Below are positions 46,867 to 58,248 of a stretch of DNA of 64,000 nucleotides, piece after piece. Source of the stretch: Leucosporidium creatinivorum (Eukaryota > Basidiomycota > Microbotryomycetes > Leucosporidiales > Leucosporidiaceae). The DNA is taken from assembly GCA_001600635.1 (NCBI GenBank), contig BCKL01000017.1, positions 328,003 to 392,002 of the forward strand, written 5' to 3'. A program made the position numbers and the translations under genes. The notes below the pieces were generated by a model that worked only from the letters and a program-made list of their open reading frames with translations, was not told where the DNA came from and did not search any database. The first letter of the stretch is position 1. Every line of letters begins with the position of its first letter.

Positions 46867-49731
46867 ATGTCGTGCAAGAACGCAGCGGGAGCTCCGATCC
46901 CATGCAGTGGATGGGCAGGTGAGTCGACCCATCCCCTGGTCGCGCGCAGCTGTTCGGCTGGCTAGCTCGGTGTGGCTTCCCCGTCGGGGTGGAGGCTAGG
47001 TTGGTCAGAGATGTGATACAGAGCCTGCTCGACTTCCACCGAGCTATATGTAGCAGACTCCGACGACCGAGCCGACACGGGCGCTCTCGGGACATGGCCA
47101 CTCTTCACGAACGCGATTGACTGTANGCTGACCTCNGCTGCTCACCTGCACAGTCTACGACTCGTATGTCACGGACCCACGCTACCAGCGATACTTCAGC
47201 ATCGCTTGGACCTGCCTCTTCGCCCTCGCCTTCCTCTTCACCCTCCCCAGCATCCTCGGCTGGCTGAGATCGGGACGATGGAGAGAAGGATCTCTCGCTG
47301 GTCGGCTCGGGGTGTATGAAGATATAAGTGGAGGATACCGTCAGATCGACTCGACCGAGCCAGCTCCTTCTACCGTCAAGCGGAGTCGACTGCCTCGGCC
47401 CATCCTCGCGATTTCTGCCGCCGTCAAGTCGCTGGCTCTGGCGACTCCTCCTTTCCCATCTTTCCTTTCCCTCGACCGTATCCCTCTCCTCCGAACTCGC
47501 CGAGCCGCGTCGTGCCATCCTACGCGCAACCTCCTCCCCTTCTCATTCGGCACCCTCCTTATCACCCTCCTCATCCCCGCCTTCTTCCTCGCCACCCTCC
47601 TACCCGAGTCCGAGCTTCGCACCAACCCCAACAGGTTCGGATTTCTCGCCCTCGCCGCCATCCCGCCCACCTTCGTCCTCTCCTCAAAGAACGGCGCCGT
47701 TCAGTGGCTGCTCGGCAAGGGCTGGACCAGCGTCAACTTTCTTCATCGCTGGCTGGGAAGAATGATGGTGCTACTGGTGTTGCTTCACTTCTACTTCTGG
47801 ACGATTCAGGTGAGTTGCTGCCTCTTGAGTCTCTCGAGTTCGGCTCGGCTCACGCTGACCTCTCGCCTCTACCACAGTACGCTCCCTCGCATCAAGTGAC
47901 CGAGTTCCTGTCCGGCACCAAAGAGCAACGCGGTATCGGAGCCCTCGTCTTCCTCCTCATCATCGCCATCTCGTCGGCTGGACCCCTTCGCCGCTTCTCC
48001 TACCCCGCCTTCTTTATCCTGCACTATGTCGGCATCATCGGCTTCCTCGTCTTCGTCAACAAGCACACCATCTACGCTCAAGGATGGGCCACCTACTCGG
48101 TCGTCGGCATCTACGGCCTCGACATTCTCGGTCGGCTAGCGGGCCTGCGAGTGCGCTACGTTGAGGTCGAGGCGATGGAGGGTGGGGTGGTGCGCGTAGC
48201 GATGCGAGGGTTACATGGAGGATGGAGGTGTGTTTCTCACGCCCCTCGCTGGTCGCCTTTCACTGACCTCTCATGACCTCGCAGAGCTGGCCAACACGTC
48301 TCCCTTCGACTCTTCTTCACCCCTCCCTCTCCTTCCATCTTCTCCCTCTTCCGCTCCTTCGAAGCACATCCCTTCAGCATCTCCAACGCTCCTCCCTCCC
48401 ACGGCATCCTTAACGCCTCCTCGCCCGAGCGCGGCGCCGAACTCTTCGTTCGCTCGTGCGGCGAGGGAAGCTGGACGGGCGATCTCTATGATACGGCTCT
48501 TCTCGGTCGGAGGGTTGCTCAAGCTCAAGCGGATGAGCTGGCACGCGAGGGAGGCGATGGAAGGAGGAAGACGATGCACATGCTCGCTCTCGTCGAGGGC
48601 CCGTACGGAGGCTTGGGCACCTTCGTAGAGGTCNAGCAGGAGACGGTGTTGCTCGTCGCTGGAGGTAGTGGCATGAGCTTTACGCTGGGTGTGCTGGACG
48701 AGGTGCTGGGAAAGAGGAAGCAGAACGGTCGAGGAGGCAAGATTGAGGTCGTTTGGGCGGTCAGGGACAAGGGTGCGCNCTCGGCTTTCGTTTGCTCTTC
48801 TCGCTGTTGCGATGCTGACANNTCGANTCTGCAGCACAAATCGCTTGGTTCGAGGAGCCCCTTCGCACTCTCATCGACTCGGTCTCCTCCATTCCCAANC
48901 TNANNATCACCCTCCGCATNTTCCTCACTTGCGATCCGACTCTCACGACCGAGCCCTCTTCTGCTTCTCCCAACACCTCGACTTACCCTCCATCGCCCAC
49001 CTCTACCAGCTTCGCACCACTCCCTCACACCCAACTCATCTACACCCGCCCTCACCTTCCCACCCTCGTGCACGACACCCTCGCCGCCGCTCTCGCTCCC
49101 TGTGGCAACTGCTATCCCATCTGCCGCTGCGGAGAGATTGACGGCGGTGGAATCTGCGCCAACGATGAGGAGGAGTGCTGTGGAGGTTCGGGACCGGCCG
49201 ACGGGATCGAGCTGCTCAGCGGAGGCAGCCAGGAGGAGGAGAGGAAGGGCGAGAAGGAGTCGTTCGATGAGGTGCCGGTGCTTTCGAAGAGCAAAAGCTG
49301 CTGCTCGCCTCCCTCGGACTCCCCCAAGGAGGACGACGAGATCATCGAGCTCGCGCCTTCGACCTCGGCGCCCGCCTGCTGCTCGAGCAAGCCTGGCAAG
49401 GGAGCCGAGGCGGAGAAGGCGCCCGCTTGCGGAGGAGGATGCTGTGCAGGGACCGGGGGAGCGTGCTGCAGTGGTGGAGTCGAGGGAGTGAGAGAGCCGA
49501 AGGAGGTCGGTCCAGTGAGGGTGAGGACGGGAGGTATGGCGGTCGTCGTCTGCGGGCCAGGCAACATGATCGTGAGTGACTGCTTCTGGCTTCGAGCTCT
49601 TTGTAGAGCTCTTCAATGACTCCTTCTCCTCTCTATAGGCCGAGATGCGAAACGCCGTCGCCCGAGTCCCCATCGCTAAGCAGGCGAGGGTCGGCGGCAT
49701 CGACCTGCACTCGGAGCACTTCTTGCTATAG
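46867..49731 (+). CDS. FRE-type ferric/cupric reductase with an internal Cys-rich metal-binding-like insert
   Basis: Plasma-membrane flavocytochrome that reduces Fe(III)/Cu(II) for uptake. Exon 1 is short (46867-46918, MSCKNAAGAPIPCSGWA), followed by a 235-base intron. Membrane part: 'SIAWTCLFALAFLFTLPSIL', heme-ligand pairs in 'FLHRWLGRMMVLLVLLHFYF' and 'FFILHYVGIIGFLVFVNKHT'. FAD site: FEAHPFSISNAP; NADPH sites: LLVAGGSGMSFTLGVL and VVVCGPGNM near the end. Stop at 49729-49731 after LHSEHFLL. Between the NADPH motifs lies an insert (49101-49480) with 16 Cys, starting CGNCYPICRCG, with ECCGG, KSCCSPP, PACCSSK and CGGGCCAGTGGACCSGG. Several N bases occur in exons (48634, 48899-48920). About 800 residues. 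Confidence 0.92.
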
Positions 49732-50702
49732 TACTGCATATAGATCTGTACCCCTCTATGTAATCCCTCTGTTCACCTCGACCGCCGATGTCGTTCTCGG
49801 CGACTTCTCGGCGCCGTCGGCGAGAAGTGAAGTCGACTTCGCCGAAGCTTGATCTCCTCCCTCTCCTCGCTCCTGGTCGTATCTCGAAAGCTGCCTGCAA
49901 TCAGCTACCACCTTCGCTCAGCAGTCCTGCAGCTCGTCGCTCGACCAAGCTCGGGAACTTGGCCCAATCTGTCGTCGCTCAACACAAACGGCGGAGCTCT
50001 CGCGGCGCGCTCTCGAGACGGCCTTACGGGCCTCATCACAGCAGCAGGCTTCATGTCGAGCTAACGGGAAGCTTCTCCACGGCGGCCTTTGCTGCTTCCC
50101 GTCGATTAGGTAGCGAGGAGGTGCGTGCACTTGAGATGTCTCTTCTCTCGCTTGTCGTGGGAGGCCCGACAGCGCTACATGGGAGTAGAGGCTTTGATGA
50201 GGAGCTCTGAATGAGCACTTGTTGCTCTGTATTGCGCTGTACACCTCTCCAAGCAGCTGTAGGCGTCGAGCGTCGAGCTCCGCCGTTGAGCATCACTCTT
50301 TCGCTCAGCTCCTGTGCTAGCTGAGTTCCTCGGCTTCGGTCCATGTTCCAAAGTGGAGTTACGAGTGGGGGACGGCTGTGGACGAGTGTGACTTGCTTCC
50401 CGTCTTTCTGGGGAGGAGGCGCCTGCTCAAGACCTCGACTGTGGCTCGGACCTCCTCTGCCCTTCGCTCCCAAGCCCAGAGGCATTTGCTGCAAAGGTAC
50501 CAAGGGTCTTTTGTGGCCCACCGAGCCTTCCCGTCGGACGGGCTTGAGCTTGATCACAGAGTGAGCTCGCGGTTCGGCCGTTGAAGGGGGTCCTCGCTCG
50601 GCTCAGGTCAAAGCCGCCGCTCACAGCCTCTCTTCCTTCTCTTCACAGCTCACCACCTTCTCCTTTCCCTTCCAACTCTTCCATCGCCCGTGCCAGCGAC
50701 AA
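49732..50702. other. Intergenic: reductase 3' flank and promoter of the giant Cys-rich gene
   Basis: About 970 bases. It contains dense CGCCGA/TCGGCG elements just after the reductase stop (GTTCTCGGCGACTTCTCGGCGCCGTCGGCGAG, about 49793-49825) and a CT-rich leader before 50703. No supported gene. Confidence 0.45.
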
Positions 50703-53700
50703 ATGCGCGCCACCTCCCTCCTTACGGGGGCGAGTCTCCTTCTCGCCTCCTTCGCCGAAGCTCATTGGCACTCTACGCCCAAGCCTCACGCCGGTCTGGT
50801 CAAGGCCAAGCGCTCTGCTCTCGTCACTTGCCACGCTAAGCAGTACAAGTACAGTAAGTTACTGTTGACTCTCCCCCGGCTCGAGAACGGTGCTGATCTC
50901 CTTCCCCTCTCCTCTTCTCCTCCGCCTCGCTTTCATCGCTACAGAGAACGCCTGCCACGAGTGCACCGACAAGCACGCCCTCACCTGCGACTACAAGGGC
51001 CCCCTCACCTGCAGCTCCGGCCTGTACCTCAGGCCTTATGGCGGCCGAGCCTGTGTGAAGGCTGCAGCATGCGGTGACAAGTGGTTCGCCAACTCGAAGA
51101 CCATGAACTGCGAGCGCTGCGCCGACGGCAACGCTCGTACTTGCTCGAGTGACGGCAAGACAGCTCTATCTTGGTGAGCGCCGAGCTCGCTCTTTTCTCG
51201 CCCATCCGTCGCTGACCTCGTCTACCATATACAGCGCTGCTCGCTTCCTTCACAAGGGCAAGTGCGTAACTCAGTCCAAATGCCCTTCGAACTACTTTGC
51301 AAACTCCCGCTGTACGTCCAGGCTCTCGAGCTCGGCGACGAAGCTTTGCTCATTACCGCTCTCTTTACAGCCCGTACCTGCCAACAATGCGACGACTCTG
51401 ACGCCATCAAGTGCTTCCCTGCTTCTACTGCTCTTTCCTGGTACGCCTGTGCTTTAGGTCTCGAGGTCTCTCATGCTGGGCGCTGACTGTCAATCGCCGA
51501 GCAGCTCGACCAAGTACCTCTCCAACGGCAAATGCATGGGCTCATGCCCTTCCGGTTCATACACGGATAAGAAGAATCACGTTTGCGTTCCCTGCAAGGA
51601 CTCGAAAGCGTCCAGCTGTACCGCCGACCAGGCTTTGACTTGGTGAGCTCGCTCTCTCTCATCGCCGAGCGTGCATTGCTGACCTCTTGCATCAGCGCCA
51701 ACGGATTCCTCTACAAGGGAGCTTGCGTCAGCACCTGTCCCAGCAAGTACTTTGAAGATTCTGCCAGTGAGTCGCCACGGGTCGACCGACGGAGCTGGGG
51801 TAGCGCCGAGCGCTTTACTGACCCGTTCTCCCACTTCCGTAGCCAGCGCCTGCGTTGTATGCTCCAACCCAGGAGCCACTCGGTGCACTGGCACTGCTGT
51901 CGATACAGCTTGGTGATTGTCGACCTTGGCTAAGCTCCAGCTCGCCGACTGACCCGCTGCTCCTCCTCGCAGCGGAATCAACGACGTCAACGAGCACACC
52001 TACCTCGACACCTCGACTAGCACGTGCGTGCGACCGCAAGATTGTCCTACAGGATCGTATCCTCAAGCCGGTGCGTTCTTCTAAACCTTTGTTCGGCGCT
52101 CGGCGCTCGGCGCTCGGGACTGATGCTTGCGATTTCGACCACAGCCTCGTCAACTTGCGCTTTGTGCCCCGGATCCGGAGCTGCTTCTTGTGATGCTACG
52201 GGTGTGACTCTCAGCTGGTACGTCGCCCCGTCTTCCCAATCGCGAGCGTTTCCTCGTTGCAGAAGCCCCGCCAGCGCCGAAGCTGACTGCTGCTCTCCAC
52301 AGCTCCACCGGCTTCCTCAGCGGTACCGACTGCATCGCGACTTGCCCCATCGGTTACTTTGGCGACGACGAGGACAAGGTCTGCAAGCCCTGCAGGGACG
52401 GAGTCACCACCTGCGATGCCAGCGCCGAGCTTTCCTGCGGCAAGACGTCCAAGGGGATTGAGACCTACCTGGACATCTCCGCCGCCCGCTGCGTCGAGTC
52501 TTGCTCCGATGGCACCTTTGCCGATGCCGGTACGCCCTCCAGGTGGCTCTCGTCGAGGTCCTAGCTGACCCGCTTCGGCTCAACCAGATTCGTTCACGTG
52601 CGCTACTTGCCCCGGATTTGGGGCTCTTACCTGCGACTCGACCGGTCAGACTACGAGTTGCTCTGTCGGCCTGCTGTGGAAGGGAGCTTGCTTGGAGAGC
52701 TGCCCCGGTATGAGCTACGCTTCAACCGGTGAGCTTCCTGACTTCCTCTCGGTGCCGAATCCACGCTGATTGTTCTTCTCTTCTCTACAGTCTCGACGTG
52801 TGCCGCTTGCCCTGACGGAGCCGTGACTTGCGACGCCGACAAGAGCCTCTCTTGGTGAGTTTCGGTTCGGCTCTCTGGCTTCTTCGGCGCTGACCGATCG
52901 TCGCTCCTTCCACAGCGGCTTCAACGCTGCTGGATCCGCCACCTACCTCGCTTCGGGACGCTGTGTTGAGCAGTGCCCCTCGAGGACCTACGCCGATACT
53001 AGTGAGCCTTCCTCCTGCCCGCGGGCTGCACCGAGCGCTGACCGTTCGTGCTTCTCCGGTCTCGCTAGTCACCTCCGAGTGCTTGAGCTGCGCTGACGGC
53101 GCGCTCACCTGCGCTTCTGCTGATGTGGCCCTCTCGTGCGGCAAGAACTCGAACGGCGTCGCGACCTTCCTCTCCTCGGGCTCTTGTGTGTTCGCCGAGT
53201 CATGCACCCCTGGAACCTTCGCCAGCACTGGCGAGTCTCTTACCTTCCCTGCAGAAGACTTGAAACTAACCTCTCGTTATACAGACGACTCGACCTGCGC
53301 CTCCTGCGCTTCTGGAGCGGCTACTTGCACTTCGGCGACCGTTGCACTCACCTGGTTAGTCTCTTCCCCGTTCTCTCGAGACGAAGCCGTTTGCTGACTC
53401 TCTACATCCACTGCAGCGAGACTGGACTCTTCCTCACGGCTGCGGGAGCCTGCGTCCGAACGTGCCCTGTCTCAACATACCCCAAATCGGCGCCCGCTTC
53501 TCTTCGCCGCAGGGCTCTCACCTCGTCGGCCATCTCGACCTGTGCTCCTTGTGAGGATGGCGCCACGAAGTGCACCGCTACCTACAGCACCGCTTGGTGA
53601 GCTCTTTGACTCTCGAAAGCGACGTCTCAAGGGCGAAAGCTGACATCGACTTCTCGGTGCTCGGCTCTCGCAGCGGATTGAACAAGGCCGGCACGCAAAC

Positions 53701-56334
53701 CTACCTTCTCAACGGGCACTGTGTCTCACGCAAAACTTGTCCCGAATGGTCGTACGCCGACGACGTGACATTTGTCTGCCGCCGCTGCTCGACCATCTCG
53801 CCTGGTTCTATGACTTGCGACGCCAAGGGCGCTCTTACCTGGTGAGCTAGAGGCTTCGCTGATCCTTCGAGAGCTCGGCTAATCTCTCGCTCCATCCTTT
53901 TCCACTCGCAGCGGAACCAAGTCGGCCGGCGCTCAGCTCTACGTTACGCCCAACCAGAACTGCTTGCTTCCTTCGCAATGTCCTTCGAACACTTGGCCTG
54001 ACGCCTGTAAGCTTACGCTTGGCTTCAGACTGCCACCGAGCCAAGCTAACTCTCGCTTTCCAGCCTCAAACTCGTGCAAGCTCTGCGACGACGGAACGAC
54101 CCAGTGCTCTGGAAACGGAGCCGGAAAAGCTCTCGCTTGGTGAGCAGTCTCTCTTCGTGTCTCTGAGCGATACTGATTACCTTTTCGTTCCGTAGCGGTC
54201 GCACCTCGGCCGGTGTCTCGGTCTTCCTCACCCCTTCCAACACCTGCTCGCCCTCTTGCCCTTCCACCTTCTTCGCCGACGACGCCACTTCCACCTGCAT
54301 GGCCTGCGCCGAAGGAGAGACGACGTGCAAGAGTAGCGGACCTGGCGACGCTCTCACCTGCGGCCTCAACAAGAAGGGCGTTCAGACCTACCTCACCCCT
54401 TCCAAAGACTGCAGCGCTTCTTGCCCTGCCGCCTACTTTGGAGATGCTCAGTCGCTCACTTGCGTTCAATGTGACGCTGGTGAAGCGTCCTGTACCTTCG
54501 CTGGACCTGGCGGAGCTACATCATGGTGCGTTCGCCGTCTTTATCGGCGCCGAACTCGGCTGACCTCCTCCTCTTTCTACAGTGCCGAGAATGATGCTGG
54601 CGAGCAGCTCTACCTCTCCGGCGGCGACTGCATTTCTTCCTCGGATTGTCCTGTATCCAGCTTCGTCAGCGAGAGTCCGTGTTCCGTGCTCGACTTCCGT
54701 CCTCGACCGAGGCGTCCACATAGACGAGCTAACATCCTCCTCCCTCTCCTATAGGCGACCACACCTGCTCGCCTTGCGCCGATGGAGCCCTCATCTGCAC
54801 CTCTCTGACCGACGCAAGCCTTTGGTACGCTTGAAACCTCGCCAAGCTTTCCTCCGCCGCTCACGTTCTCTCCTCCGTTCACAGCGGCATCAACAAGGCC
54901 GGCAGGGCGGTCTATCTCGACGACGGGCTGTGTGTCGAGTATGGCTCGTGCGAGAGTGGTGAATTCCCCGACTCAGAGCTGTTCGTTTGCCGCGAGTGCG
55001 ATCCCATCATCGAGGTCGATGCCAAGACGTGCACTCCCAACGGTGCTTTGACTTGGTGAGTATCCGCTGTCTCGACTCCCTCTTCACCACTCCTCATCAC
55101 GTCTGTGTGGCTCTTGACCGAGTTGGGCCCCTCAAGCTGGAGTGCTGCCTCAATTTTGTAGCTCGGCGCTGATCTCCTCCCACTCTTTCTCTCCCTCTCT
55201 TCTCCGCCTCACACCTACACAGCAAGACTCTCTACGCTTTCGCCGGCGAGTGCATTCAAAAGAAGGATTGCCCTGCTGATACCTACGCAGATGACTCCGG
55301 TGCGCTCATTCCCCCGTTTTGCGAGCGCCGAGCTCCTTCGCTACGATCTCAAGGGCCACGCTGACCCTTGGAGCTCCCTACAGCCCGCATCTGCACTCCT
55401 TGCTCGTCCATCCAGCCCGGCTCTGCGACCTGCGACTTCTCCAAGGCCCTCAGCTGCCTCCCCGGATCCTTCCTCCTCAACGGAAAGTGCCCGACTTCAT
55501 GCCCCGATGGCTTCTACGCCGACTCGAGCAAGCATCAATGCGTCGCTTGCAGCACCGTTGACCCTGATGCTGCTACCGTACGTCTTCACTAGCGACCGAG
55601 CTCGAGGCCGAAGCTGACCTTCTCATCGCCGAACTGCAGTGCGCTAGCGCTTCCCTCGTCACCAGCTGGTAGGCTCTCCCATCGCGCTCAATCTTGCGTC
55701 CATCGAGCTAACTTGTTCTGCCCACTCTACAGCAAAACCCCCAGCAACGTCGCCGCCTTCAGCCAGTGCATCTCGGGCGACCGCTACGCCTTCTTCCCCA
55801 GTTCGTCCGGCTCTCTGCTCTTCCGCTGGCTCCCTTGCTGACCCGCTCTACACACAGACTTCTACTTTGACAATTGGTTCGACAACAGTGCCGATGCTGG
55901 CGGCTCCCGCGCCCTCTCCCCAGCCCAAGCCGCCATCCAGTGCTTCACTCGCTTCAACGCCGCCTGGGGCTTCTACTCGGGACAGCCGCACGTAGCTGGG
56001 TCGTTCTCCCATGCTCACTGCTCTCGCAACCCGGGACTGTACCAAGGTACCTTTGCTGGTGGAGCCGACATCGGATTCGCTATGATCAAGGGACTTAGTT
56101 GCAACATCGCTGCGGCCGCCAGTGAGTTCTCGTCGCTCGTCCTGTCGCTGAGGTGCTTACTGACCTTTTTGCTTTGTAGTCAACGCCAACGCCGCCGCTA
56201 CTGCTGCTTGCTTTGATGCTATCGTCTTGCCCGGCTCTTGCCGCCGTACGTCTCTTCGCCGAGGTCGCTTCTCCTTGCCTTGACTGACCTCCCATCGTCC
56301 CTCAGGTGTCGACAATGGTCAGCCATGCTACTAA
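50703..56334 (+). CDS. Giant secreted Cys-rich repeat protein C (about 20 furin-like modules)
   Basis: Signal peptide MRATSLLTGASLLLASFAEA with a KAKR site after it, then about 20 repeats of 40-55 residues. The pattern is CxxC-x(6-10)-C-x(6-10)-[LTS]C-...-G-x-C-x(3-5)-C-P, with a Tyr/Phe-Ala-Asp spacer. Examples: CVPCKDSKASSCTADQALTC, CKPCRDGVTTCDASAELSC, CATCPGFGALTCDSTGQTT. The unique C-terminal domain ('FYFDNWFDNSADAGG', AAIQCFTRFNAAWGFYSGQ, ATAACFDAIVLPGSCR) ends RVDNGQPCY-stop, like gene A at 8857. Roughly 1,150 residues and well over 100 Cys. At least 14 introns fall inside the Cys codon (TG|C or TG|T) of the same repeat position; others are phase 1 at the module border. A cell-wall, adhesion or metal-binding role is possible. 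Some exon joints (51780-51850, 53220-53290, 54660-54760) are uncertain. Confidence 0.85.
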
Positions 56335-57073
56335 GCAGCCCATCGGCTTTGTCTCGGTTTGCATGATGTCGTTCCATCGGTGTACAGGTAGCGAAGGAGG
56401 GTGGAGCTGCTCCCATTTTGCTTTATAATCGCCGCTTATCGGCTCCTTGTGTATACAACGCATTTGCAAAATCATTTGCAGCATCTCTGAACTCGTCTGA
56501 GAATGCGAAGAGACTCTTGGGACTCGCTGAAGTTGGCCTTCGGCGATAGCGGGTCGCGCTCGGCAGCCTAGGCCTCAAGCATGACCGACCGCTGAGACGG
56601 CTAAGGTGCGGTCAGCCTTGATTCGGGGTCACTTTGCGCCGTGCTGTGCTCTAGTAGCTGACTTCCCTGTCGCTACCCTGTCTGGAGGGCAGCTGAAGCT
56701 CGGCTCCTGCTCGGCTCCTTCGGCCGAGCAGCTCGAGGTGCGCGGAGTGCAAGACGGCAAAGCAGAAGGTGTCTGGGTACAACTGAACGTGGAGCACTGA
56801 GTCTGTAAGCTATCGTGCTACACGTCAGATGCCCAGCAGGAGCAGCCGGCCTGCAGCGGAGCGTGTTGTCGCGAGAGGGAGATAAGAAAGAGCGAGACCG
56901 AGATGTAGTCGGGGCTTGTAGCATGGCTGGGCGACTTTGGTGCAACATATGGCTAACGAGTTGACCCTGGACCAGAACAGCGAAGAGAGAGCTCAAGAAG
57001 CGGGACTGGACTTGAAGGCTTGTGCTCCTCCTGCTCGCTCGTCTGTACCTCCCCAACTCGCGCGACTCTCAAC
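56335..57073. other. Intergenic, no gene recognised
   Basis: About 740 bases from the Cys-rich stop to the KPWE gene. The first 150 bases are A/T-richer, as for a 3' end. TTCGGCCGAGCAGCTCGAG lies near 56719. Nothing coding is supported. Confidence 0.4.
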
Positions 57074-57684
57074 ATGACTACAGAATCTACAGAATCGTTC
57101 TCCACTGCTTCAGGAGCTCCCACGACCAGCTCTGCTACCTCGGACCCGGCCTTCCTCGTCAGTCCCATCGCTGTCTCCCTCTCGCTGTTCTTGCACGCTG
57201 ACCGAGGTACCGCGACACGTACAGGCCGGCTTAAAATCTATTCTGGAACCCTACTACGCTCGCGGAGCTTCTCAAAAAGAGATCCAAGAGGTCACAGCCA
57301 GAGCCGAAGCCTTCTACCTTCAATCGTCGGTCTTATGCTCGGCTTGAAGATCGGAAGGACCGCTGACCACTCTCTCTAAGCAGACAACAACCTACCGACG
57401 CCCCCGCCGCACCCCCAACAGCTCCCTCCGCTCCTCCGCCGACCTCGGACACCCCTCCCTACCCGCTTTCCTTCGCATCCCTCGCCGTTCTCATCGCTTC
57501 AGGTGCTCCCATCCCCGGCATCAAAGACATCCCCGACAAGCTCGCCGAGGGCTCTCCAAGTGAGAGCAAGGTCGACACTGGGAGGATCAGGAAGCCGTGG
57601 GAGAAGGAGCCCGAGAGCGGTAGTTTGGGGGTGGGAGATGAAGCGAAGGAGGCGGCGGCAGAGGAGGGAAGTGGTCAGGTGTGA
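57074..57684 (+). CDS. KPWE-domain peroxisomal import factor (Pex39-like)
   Basis: Three exons: 57074-57157, 57225-57324 and 57384-57684, joined as DPAFL|AGLKSILEPYY and LQS|QQPTDAP. About 160 residues. A short N-terminal helical region ('AGLKSILEPYYARGASQKEI', then QEVTARAEAFYLQ) is followed by a Pro/Ala linker. The conserved core is 'PLSFASLAVLIASGAPIPGI', KDIPDKLAEG and RIRKPWEKE. The pattern F-x(2)-L-x(2)-LI-x-SG-x-PIPGI ... KPWE is the signature of the family that includes yeast Yjr012c and human C6orf226, described as Pex39, a helper of Pex7-dependent PTS2 protein import. The first helical part is loosely like the Pex14 N-terminal region, with which this domain is fused in some fungi; that link is weak. 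No signal peptide or membrane segment. Confidence 0.72.
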
Positions 57685-58248
57685 TGTTGAGTAGAGCTCA
57701 AGACCCCTTCGAAGTGCTTGTTGTACTCTATCTCGTCCCCAATCGACCCCCAAAGCCCCCGCCGAGCCCTTCAGCACCGTTACTCTGGCTTTGCTCGATT
57801 TACAGTCCACTTGGCTGAGTTCAAAGCACTAACAGAGTTGTGTTCTCTATCTGCAGCTCATGCAGCTGGTCTGTAGCCCCACGGGGTTTCCGAGAACGTG
57901 CCCCGGCGCGACCTTGAGAAAGAGGGGGCCACGTCTCGGCGATGGCTTTACTAGCTAAGAATCGCGGTACTCTGCAGCGCTACAGCTCCAGTTGATCTCC
58001 TCGCGACCTGGCAAGGCTCTGTTTGGTCGCGGAGGGCGATCCTTGCCGTCCATTCCTGGCGCGGCGCCCTCAAGCTCGGGTTGCCCTCTTCCACATCCTC
58101 GTCGCGCTTTCTTCGACCACCGTCTCGCATTCTACTAAGCTACAAGCCAGCTGGAAAGCCGCTCCTACTCTACTACACCTCAGCTCGCCCTTCCCGTCGC
58201 TTCGGATCCCGCTAGGCCGAGCTTCACGCGCCTTTGCCCTCTTGCTTG
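57685..58248. other. Intergenic, promoter of the single-pass membrane protein gene
   Basis: About 560 bases with a sense CTACAAGC and TCTACTACACC near 58140-58170. No coding region supported. Confidence 0.4.

Larger units (their letters stand above)
45239..48920. other. Scattered ambiguous bases (N)
   Basis: Single or double N characters occur at 45239-45260, 47126, 47136, 48634, 48779, 48821-48827 and 48899-48920, and nowhere else that I saw. Those in the reductase exons make a few residues unknown; the others are in introns. They suggest unresolved consensus rather than a scaffold gap. Confidence 0.95.
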
